A DNA stretch of 64,000 nucleotides. Source: an uncultured Pseudomonadota bacterium. GTDB taxonomy: Bacteria > Pseudomonadota > Alphaproteobacteria > RF32 > CAG-239. The stretch lies in contig CADCCF010000005.1 in assembly GCA_902799835.1 (NCBI GenBank), positions 124,001 through 188,000 on the forward strand, read 5' to 3'. Below, in pieces: positions 57,548-64,000 of the stretch. The position numbers and the translations under genes are program-made. Within the stretch, counting starts at the first letter, position 1; each line of letters starts with the position of its first letter. The notes under the pieces were generated by a model. The model searched no databases, was not told the origin of the DNA, and saw only the letters and a list, made by a program, of their open reading frames with translations.

Positions 57548-58000
57548 ATGTTACGTGATGATTTGCAAAACGCATTAAAAACAGCTATGCTGAACAAAGA
57601 TACCTTAACCACCAGTGCTGTCCGTATGATTATTGCCGGTCAAAAGGAAAAAGATGTTGAGGCTCGAGGCAAAGGTCAGGAAAAAGCAACTGATGCCGAG
57701 TTGCTTTCTATGATGCAAGGCATGATTAAACAACGCAATGATTCAATCAAAATGTTTATGGATGGCAATCGTCCGGAATTGGCCGAAAAAGAAAAGGCCG
57801 AAATTGCTATTATCGAACGCTTTTTGCCTAAACAAATGAGCGATGCTGAAGTCTCTCAAGTTATCCAAAACTTGATTAAACAAACCGGTGCAACCTCAAT
57901 GAAAGATATGGGCAAAATTATGGGTGCCTTAAAATCACAATATGCCGGCCAGTTGGATATGGGTAAAGCCAACGGAATTATCAAAAGTTTGTTAAGTTAA
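57548..58000 (+). CDS. yqeY: YqeY/GatB-like tRNA amidotransferase-domain protein
   Basis: Small 150-residue protein matching YqeY, homologous to the tail domain of GatB (Asp/Glu-tRNA amidotransferase). Exact role unproven. Family segments are LRDDLQNALKTAMLNKDTLTTSAVRMI and AIIERFLPKQMSDAEV, and the C-terminus reads GKIMGALKSQYAGQLDMGKANGIIKSLL. It is located two bases before dnaG, the usual alphaproteobacterial order yqeY-dnaG-rpoD. AAGGGG lies before the ATG. Confidence 0.93.
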   Translation: MLRDDLQNALKTAMLNKDTLTTSAVRMIIAGQKEKDVEARGKGQEKATDAELLSMMQGMIKQRNDSIKMFMDGNRPELAEKEKAEIAIIERFLPKQMSDAEVSQVIQNLIKQTGATSMKDMGKIMGALKSQYAGQLDMGKANGIIKSLLS

Positions 58001-58001
58001 A

Positions 58002-59783
58002 ATGACCAATACTGATATGCAACGCTTTTGCGACGAGTTGCGTGCCAAAATATCGATTGTCGATGTGGTTGGTGCCAAAATAAAACTCGTGCGCAAAGGG
58101 CGCGAATATCAGGCTTGTTGCCCATTTCATAACGAAAAAACGCCGTCTTTTACCGTCAATGAAGCCAAAGGATTCTATCATTGTTTCGGTTGCGGCGCAC
58201 ATGGCGATATCATTAAATTTGAGATGGAAGCTAACGGCTTAAGTTTTATTGATGCAGTGGAAAAGCTGGCGCATAAAGTTGGTCTTCAGGTTCCGCGTCT
58301 TACCCAAGAAAGTAAAGAACAGGCTGAAAGGCGAGCTTCTGCTTATGACATTATGGACATGGCCGCCAAGTATTTTGCCAAGATTTTGCATTTGCCTGAG
58401 GGTAGGGAAGGCCTTAATTATCTATACGGACGCGGTTTTGATGACCAAATTATTGAGCGGTTTCGTTTGGGGTTTGCTCCCGGTAATAATGGTTTGAAAG
58501 CTTTGCTCAAATCGCGTGGCGTGGAAGAAAAAGAAATGGCAGAACTGGGTTTAATAGCCATTCCGGAAGACGGGCGAACCAGTCATGACTTTTTCCGTAA
58601 TCGTGTAATGATACCGATTATTGACAAACGCGGCAAGGTAATTGCTTTTGGTGGGCGTGTTATGGATAAGAGCCAACCTAAATACTTAAATTCACCGGAA
58701 ACTCCCATATTTAACAAGCGGCGAATTTTATATAATTATAATTATGCTCGCGATTTGGGTTACGAAGCCAAAAGATTGATTATCTGTGAAGGCTATATGG
58801 ATGTAATCGCCATGGACAAATACGGTGTCGGTTATGCGGTAGCTCCTTTGGGCACAGCTTTGACTGAGGAACAAATTCAAGAGGCTTGGAAGGTGGTATC
58901 GGAGCCGATTTGTTGTTTTGATGGAGATGCAGCCGGAATTAGAGCAGCAATACGTTCGGTTGATCGAGTTTTACCATTGTTAAAACCGGGATATTCTCTG
59001 CAATACGCCTTTTTACCTGATAAAATGGATCCTGATGAATTTCTCAAAGCTAAGGGTAAAGATGAATTTATTAAAACTGTTACTTCAATTGTTCCGCTTA
59101 AAGAGTTGTTGTGGCGCAAAACATTAGAGGGCAAATCAACCGATACACCTGAGCAAAAAGCTTTAATCGAAAAAGAAATCAAAGCTGAGGTTGCTTTAAT
59201 AAAAGACGAAACCGTCAAAGCCTATTATTTGCGCGAGATGAGGAGTAAAGTATACACCGAGTTGGCTGGTCAGGTCATTGAAAGCGCCGGTGAATATCGC
59301 AAAACAAAAACTACAAAACGCTTTAAATCTTCAACCAAAACTGATTTAGATGATTTGGTGGCCAAATATGTGGTTTCAGCTTTTGTTTGTTATCCTCGTT
59401 TAATTGAAGAGTGGGAAGAAAAAATGCTTTCTTTCACCATCAAGGACGAGAAATTGCGCAACTTTTATAACTTTTTACTGCAAACGGCGCGCGCCAACCC
59501 GGATATAACCGATGAAAAACAAATTGAGCAGGCTTTAGATGCTTCTTCAATCAGTGATTGGCGTAAGATGATAGATACATATATCTTGAAAAAACAATGT
59601 CCCGATGTTGCAACAATGCGCACAATGCTCAACGAACGTACTTTAGAAGTTCAACTTAAACAGCTTGAGAACGATATACGCGAAGCTAAAGCTAAGTTAG
59701 AAAGTGGTAATTTCGATGAAGAAGATTTTAATCGCTATGAGGCTTTAAAAAAAGAGCGGGATGCCTTGCTGGGTAATGAATAA
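58002..59783 (+). CDS. dnaG: DNA primase
   Basis: Synthesises RNA primers for replication. The zinc-binding CHC2 domain has C40, H43, C61 and C64 (CCPFHNEKTPSF...HCFGCGAHGD). The Toprim catalytic core contains EGYMDVIAMDKYGV and the acidic CFDGDAAG. The C-terminal ~150 residues form a helical helicase-interaction domain. At 593 residues it is full length. It begins 1 base after yqeY. No Shine-Dalgarno is obvious, so translation may be coupled. Confidence 0.96.
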   Translation: MTNTDMQRFCDELRAKISIVDVVGAKIKLVRKGREYQACCPFHNEKTPSFTVNEAKGFYHCFGCGAHGDIIKFEMEANGLSFIDAVEKLAHKVGLQVPRLTQESKEQAERRASAYDIMDMAAKYFAKILHLPEGREGLNYLYGRGFDDQIIERFRLGFAPGNNGLKALLKSRGVEEKEMAELGLIAIPEDGRTSHDFFRNRVMIPIIDKRGKVIAFGGRVMDKSQPKYLNSPETPIFNKRRILYNYNYARDLGYEAKRLIICEGYMDVIAMDKYGVGYAVAPLGTALTEEQIQEAWKVVSEPICCFDGDAAGIRAAIRSVDRVLPLLKPGYSLQYAFLPDKMDPDEFLKAKGKDEFIKTVTSIVPLKELLWRKTLEGKSTDTPEQKALIEKEIKAEVALIKDETVKAYYLREMRSKVYTELAGQVIESAGEYRKTKTTKRFKSSTKTDLDDLVAKYVVSAFVCYPRLIEEWEEKMLSFTIKDEKLRNFYNFLLQTARANPDITDEKQIEQALDASSISDWRKMIDTYILKKQCPDVATMRTMLNERTLEVQLKQLENDIREAKAKLESGNFDEEDFNRYEALKKERDALLGNE

Positions 59784-59836
59784 AACCTTACTTTGATTAG
59801 GCTTGAATTAATTAGAGCGAATCGGAAAAAATAATC

Positions 59837-59864
59837 TTGACAAATAAAGCAAATTTTATTAAAA
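59837..59864 (+). promoter_or_regulatory. Putative promoter of rpoD
   Basis: TTGACA (59837-59842), 16 bases, TTAAAA (59859-59864). The -35 is perfect and the -10 weak. Confidence 0.4.
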
Positions 59865-59911
59865 GGATAGCAGTTTAAACTTTAGAAAAAATCGATTTTT
59901 TAGGAAATTTG

Positions 59912-61987
59912 ATGTCAGATATAGATAATCCTGATGTTTTTGACGGCGCCGCTGGTAGCGATGCGCCATTAATTGATTCTTTGGGGAGCGCAGTTAAAAG
60001 ACTGCTGGACAAAGGAAAATCTCGTGGTTTTATCACCATGGAAGAGCTTAATCGAGCTTTGCCTTCCGAACGCGAGAGTTCTGAATATATCGAAGATATC
60101 ATGACTGAGATTTCAGACATGGGTATCAGCATTATATCAGAATCCGATGCCGAAAATGTTGATGGCGAATCCTACAATGATGGTGACTACGAAGAAAGCG
60201 AAGATGAAAGCGGCAATTTTGATGAAAAAGAGCTTGGTCGTAGTGATGATCCGGTAAGAATGTACTTACGCGAGATGGGCTCAGTCGAGTTATTATCACG
60301 CGAAGGTGAAATTGCCATTGCTAAACGTATTGAAGCCGGTAAAACCGTTATGATTGATGGCCTTTGCGAAAGCCCGATGACTATTAATGCTATTGCCGGA
60401 TGGCGCGATGAATTGATGGAAGGTGCGATGCAGCTTCGCGATATCGTCGATTTGGAAATGATGTATGGTGATGATGTCGGCGCCATGGAGATGGTTGACG
60501 ATGAAGCCGAAACCGAAGAGGATTTGGATAAGGTCGCCCAAGAGCTGGATGAAAAAGAAAATCTTGATGAAATGGACGACGACCTGAATGATGATATCGA
60601 ACTTGATGATGCTGTTGATGAGCCGGAAGAGGAAGATGATGTCTCCGATGATATCTCTGAGAGTGAAGACGGTGAAAATAGCGAAGAAGACGATGAAGAA
60701 GGAACCGGCGGACATACTTCAGCTTCAATCACTGCTATGGAAGAAGCCTTAAAGGAACCGGTTCTGGAAATTCTCAATCGCATATCCAGCTATTATGATG
60801 ATTTGAAAAAGATTCAAAATCAAAGATTGAGTGCCTTGATAAGCGGTAAAAAAGTTTCAGCTTCTGTTGATAAAAAATATTTTGAGGTTAAGAAAGATTT
60901 GGTTGAGTTGATGAGCTCAATCCATCTTAATACCGCACGTGTTCAACAGTTAGTAGAACAGCTTAATTCATTAAATAAACGCTTGATGGGTTTTGAGGGT
61001 AAGTTGTTGCGTTATGCTATGAACTGCAAGATTAAACGTGATGACTTCTTAAAAATTTATCAAGCAGCTGAGCTTGATCCTAATTGGTTGGAACAAATTT
61101 CAAAAATTAAAGACAAGCATTGGCAGGAATTTACCAGTAAATATGGCGCTGAGATAGTTGAACTTCGTGACAATATTGCTGAGATGGCTAAGGAATGTGG
61201 TCTTCCTATCAGTGAATATCGCCGCATGGTTGATACCATTAAAAAAGGTGAGCGTGAAGCCGAGCGTGCCAAAAAAGAGATGATTGAAGCCAACTTGCGC
61301 TTGGTTATTTCCATAGCTAAAAAATATACCAATCGCGGTTTACAATTTTTGGATTTGATTCAAGAAGGTAACATTGGTTTGATGAAGGCGGTTGATAAAT
61401 TTGAGTATCGCCGCGGCTATAAGTTTTCAACTTATGCTACATGGTGGATTCGTCAGGCTATCACTCGTTCAATCGCTGACCAGGCACGTACTATTCGTAT
61501 TCCGGTTCACATGATTGAAACTATTAATAAGTTGGTCCGCACTTCTCGTCAAATGTTGGCTGAGATGGGACGTGAGCCGGTGCCTGAGGAATTAGCCAAA
61601 CGTTTATCTATGCCTTTAGATAAAGTTCGTAAGGTTATGAAAATAGCCAAAGAGCCGGTATCTTTGGAATCTCCGGTCGGTGATGAGGATGATTCATCTT
61701 TGGGCGATTTTATTGCGGATGAGAGTGCCCTACAACCTTTAGATTCAGCCATCCATACCAATTTGAAAAAGACTTGCACTCGCATTTTATCAAGCCTTAC
61801 TCCTCGAGAGGAGCGCGTTTTGCGGATGCGCTTCGGTATTGGTATGAATACGGATCATACTTTGGAAGAAGTTGGTCAACAATTTAATGTTACTCGTGAA
61901 CGTATTCGTCAAATTGAAGCTAAGGCTTTGCGCAAATTGAAGCATCCGTCTCGTTCGCGCAAATTGCGCAGTTTCCTTGATCAATAG
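59912..61987 (+). CDS. rpoD: Primary sigma factor RpoD (sigma-70)
   Basis: Housekeeping sigma factor directing RNA polymerase to TTGACA/TATAAT promoters. Region 1.1 is at ~25-80 and region 1.2 contains [23 protein letters not shown] large acidic non-conserved insert lies at about 185-275 (nearly all Asp/Glu). Region 2 includes [40 protein letters not shown] and [15 protein letters not shown]. Regions 3-4 end [28 protein letters not shown]. It has 691 residues. The start at 59912 (ATG) is preceded by TAGGAAA. The preceding in-frame codon is a TTG. Confidence 0.97.
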   Translation: MSDIDNPDVFDGAAGSDAPLIDSLGSAVKRLLDKGKSRGFITMEELNRALPSERESSEYIEDIMTEISDMGISIISESDAENVDGESYNDGDYEESEDESGNFDEKELGRSDDPVRMYLREMGSVELLSREGEIAIAKRIEAGKTVMIDGLCESPMTINAIAGWRDELMEGAMQLRDIVDLEMMYGDDVGAMEMVDDEAETEEDLDKVAQELDEKENLDEMDDDLNDDIELDDAVDEPEEEDDVSDDISESEDGENSEEDDEEGTGGHTSASITAMEEALKEPVLEILNRISSYYDDLKKIQNQRLSALISGKKVSASVDKKYFEVKKDLVELMSSIHLNTARVQQLVEQLNSLNKRLMGFEGKLLRYAMNCKIKRDDFLKIYQAAELDPNWLEQISKIKDKHWQEFTSKYGAEIVELRDNIAEMAKECGLPISEYRRMVDTIKKGEREAERAKKEMIEANLRLVISIAKKYTNRGLQFLDLIQEGNIGLMKAVDKFEYRRGYKFSTYATWWIRQAITRSIADQARTIRIPVHMIETINKLVRTSRQMLAEMGREPVPEELAKRLSMPLDKVRKVMKIAKEPVSLESPVGDEDDSSLGDFIADESALQPLDSAIHTNLKKTCTRILSSLTPREERVLRMRFGIGMNTDHTLEEVGQQFNVTRERIRQIEAKALRKLKHPSRSRKLRSFLDQ

Positions 61988-62002
61988 CAGGTTGCTTAAA
62001 AA

Positions 62003-62045
62003 CTTAAAGCTCTGCATTAATATCATAATGCAGAGCTTTTTTTTA
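62003..62045. terminator. Bidirectional intrinsic terminator
   Basis: AAAGCTCTGCATTA pairs with TAATGCAGAGCTTT around ATATCA, with T and A tracts, between rpoD and the convergent dsbD-like gene. Confidence 0.93.
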
Positions 62046-64000
62046 CATATTAATTAAACTATTAAATTCATATTTATCAAGAATTTCCGGTAACACAATT
62101 CCATCATTGAATTTTTGCGAAAACAGAACATAAAAGGGCAAACCTTGACGTCCGAATTTTTGCATAAATTGCAACACTTGTTCGTTGTAGTTTGTCCAGT
62201 CAATATCCATCACAATAACATTGTTGCTTTTTATGCTGTCTTGAATGAATTCTGTGTTCAGAACTAGCATATCATTATATTTGCAGGTTAAACACCAATT
62301 AGCCCCGATTTTTACCAGAACTTTATATCCGTTATTTACATACTCATTGATGGTATTCATAGTCATAGCCCAAACAGTTGTCTGTGAGGTTGCTGTATTG
62401 CGTTTCGATATCTGCCATCTGACATCAACCAAGCTTATTACAATTAAAATCGAGGTTAATAACAATTTCCATCTGGCATATTTTTTTTGCAAAATTATTT
62501 TGACATCACCTTTAGCCAATTTATCGACTTCCATTTGCAAAAAGTGAAAATATGTCCACATTATTAAAGCCACCACAATGTATAAAGACCAATGCCAAAG
62601 TTGGCTTCCTCCTATTTGTGATGATAGCAAGCTTACCAACCACAACATTGTAATAATCAGCATTAAAATCATTGCTGAATTAATTATCTTTAGCCATTTT
62701 CCCGGATGCGGCATATAAAAAGCAATCTGTGGAAATGCAGCAATAATGATATAAGGTAAAGCCAGGCCAAAACCGACAGCAGTAACTGTGATAGCTATTT
62801 GCCAAGGGGATCCGGCTAGGGCTATCCCTAATGCCGTTCCCAAGTATGGGGCGGTGCAAGGAGTTGAGAGGATAACCATGAAAACACCGCTCATAAATTC
62901 AAATATTAACTTGTTTCTAGGTGTAGTTTGCGTCGCTTTTCTTATCAGTTTTTGCTCAGCTAAATCGACTATTCCCATGATATATGCCATAAAATAAGTT
63001 ATAATCCATATCATCACCGCTAAAAAAGTAATACTCTGAAATTGCATTCCCCACCCCATGGATATACCAAGCATTTTGAGAGAGCTTAGCAGTAATGCCA
63101 TCACAAGAAAAGCAGCTAATATTCCTAAACTATTGCATATAAAGTTGCTTCGGATATTAGATTTTTTCAAGCCTCCGAATTTTGTAAAAGCCAACAACTT
63201 CAGCGACAATACCGGAAAAACACAAGGCATAAAGTTCAACAACAACCCACCAATAATTGCAAAAAATAAAACACCTATCGTATATGATGAATTATCTTGA
63301 TCAAAGATAGACGGGATTTCAACTCTTTCAGTTGCCAAATATTGTCTTCCGCTTTTATCTATCAACCAAAAAGTAAAGTTTTGTCCTTCAAAATTAAAAT
63401 CATTTTTTAGTAATTTGAACCAAGCTTCAATTTTACCATTTTTCAGGCTGATTTGCGGTGCGGCAAAATAATCAGAGTTTGGGCCAATTAGTAATATTTT
63501 TGCATAAGCTCCGTTATCAGCTGAAAAATCTAATCTCATACCTTTTTGTTTGTTTTGTCTGGTTTCGCTGAACAATCCGTCTATTTTAAAGGCTTCTTTG
63601 CTAGAGTTGTGAGGGGTGTTCATCTTGGCAATATTAACATAATAATCATATTTCGTATTTTTAGGATTTTCTTTATGTGTAAGTTTGGTCTCAACAAAAT
63701 TATGGTGTCTTTCGCAACTATCATTCTGGCAAGCGGTTGCATAACCATTCAATCTTAAAATAGCTTCTTTATTTATATCTTGAATTGTTCCTTGAAAATA
63801 GACTGCAAATTCTCCACCATAAAAAAGAACTTGATGCTCATCTTTAGTTTTTGTATCTTGCGGCGGCATAAAATGAACCGAGATATCTTTGATATTTTCT
63901 GATTTATCAAAATCAATTTGCAATCCGATAAAGTCTTTATAGTTTTTGAGTAGAATAATTTGATCAGTCGGTGATATAATATTTACAACACCTTCAAATT
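62043..64000 (-). CDS. dsbD: DsbD-family thiol:disulfide interchange protein (5' end outside window)
   Basis: Inner-membrane protein passing electrons from cytoplasmic thioredoxin to periplasmic thiol partners. Reading toward the C-terminus there is a periplasmic beta-sandwich domain (first ~215 visible residues). A transmembrane block of about eight helices carries the two reactive Cys motifs NFMPCVFPVLSLK and LSTPCTAPYLG. A C-terminal thioredoxin-like domain has ANWCLTCKYN. The frame stays open to base 64000, so codons before an internal TTG at 63923 also belong to it and the true start with signal peptide lies outside. It converges on rpoD across a shared terminator. Confidence 0.9.
   Translation of the reverse strand, partial: FEGVVNIISPTDQIILLKNYKDFIGLQIDFDKSENIKDISVHFMPPQDTKTKDEHQVLFYGGEFAVYFQGTIQDINKEAILRLNGYATACQNDSCERHHNFVETKLTHKENPKNTKYDYYVNIAKMNTPHNSSKEAFKIDGLFSETRQNKQKGMRLDFSADNGAYAKILLIGPNSDYFAAPQISLKNGKIEAWFKLLKNDFNFEGQNFTFWLIDKSGRQYLATERVEIPSIFDQDNSSYTIGVLFFAIIGGLLLNFMPCVFPVLSLKLLAFTKFGGLKKSNIRSNFICNSLGILAAFLVMALLLSSLKMLGISMGWGMQFQSITFLAVMIWIITYFMAYIMGIVDLAEQKLIRKATQTTPRNKLIFEFMSGVFMVILSTPCTAPYLGTALGIALAGSPWQIAITVTAVGFGLALPYIIIAAFPQIAFYMPHPGKWLKIINSAMILMLIITMLWLVSLLSSQIGGSQLWHWSLYIVVALIMWTYFHFLQMEVDKLAKGDVKIILQKKYARWKLLLTSILIVISLVDVRWQISKRNTATSQTTVWAMTMNTINEYVNNGYKVLVKIGANWCLTCKYNDMLVLNTEFIQDSIKSNNVIVMDIDWTNYNEQVLQFMQKFGRQGLPFYVLFSQKFNDGIVLPEILDKYEFNSLINM

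Noticed and set aside
60187..60783. Long minus-strand frame rich in Ser opposite rpoD (and overlapping frames at 60296-60728)
   Set aside because: Mirror of the Asp/Glu-rich insert of sigma-70. No start site, no family, and rpoD is certain on the plus strand.

Overview
The window looks like a chromosomal segment of a low-G+C, probably anaerobic, host-associated alphaproteobacterium. Supporting signs are the yqeY-dnaG-rpoD order, hflK-hflC-degP-holC, a MerR regulator next to pgpA, an alphaproteobacterial-type XRE regulator, a molybdopterin-binding/MobA-like fusion typical of Alphaproteobacteria, a rubredoxin-type rubrerythrin (anaerobic oxidative defence), and a flagellar operon behind a sigma-54-type promoter. 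Lineage below class level cannot be fixed from the sequence alone.

Layout. 1-1.4 kb: 3' part of an RND efflux pump. 1.6-6.3 kb: a pilin-like gene with a damaged leader, then an accessory block of unknown genes including four minus-strand relatives with a degenerate helical repeat. 6.4-14.5 kb: rubrerythrin, then flgI-flgJ-flgN-flgK-flgL and a molybdenum-cofactor-type fusion in one operon. 14.6-17.7 kb: an orphan repeat protein, a secreted Cys-rich protein converging on a phage-like GH108 endolysin, and a minus-strand promoter/hairpin/terminator unit. 17.8-22.7 kb: mrp and the hflK-hflC-degP-holC operon. 22.7-25 kb: three orphan genes, two of them paralogous with matching promoters. 25-29 kb: a lipoprotein with an HtrA fold lacking its catalytic triad, yifB/comM and a small secreted protein. 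29-30.4 kb: rpsF-rpsR-rplI. 30.4-38 kb: hypothetical genes, a SIMPL protein, an HD hydrolase, an outer-membrane protein, a YgjV protein and a zinc CDF exporter. 38-43 kb: tRNA-Phe, preA, two tandem beta-barrel proteins, glyA-rpiB. 43.2-46 kb: tRNA-Cys, tRNA-Asn and an integration scar with repeated tRNA 3' ends, a glycosylase, an EamA transporter and a duplicated gene tail. 46.2-50.4 kb: a large GH24-like protein, a 37-residue basic microprotein, and a zinc-ribbon/HTH protein fused to an SGNH hydrolase. 50.6-62 kb: acyltransferase/acyl-ACP synthetase fusion, merR, pgpA, anmK, a HAD phosphatase, kdsB, a strongly structured RNA, an XRE regulator, yqeY, dnaG, rpoD. 62 kb to the end: a dsbD-like gene cut by the window edge.

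Two classes of gene can be separated by eye. Housekeeping genes have Shine-Dalgarno sequences. Most orphan accessory genes instead have a TTGACA/TTGACT/TTGC-type promoter followed by a 20-42 nt, almost pure A/T leader with no Shine-Dalgarno and often ATT directly before ATG. The most interesting items for follow-up are the ~160-nt structured RNA at 56800-56960, the hairpin/leader unit before the endolysin (17555-17711), the DNA-binding/SGNH fusion (49295-50422), and the tRNA-Asn scar (43388-44559).
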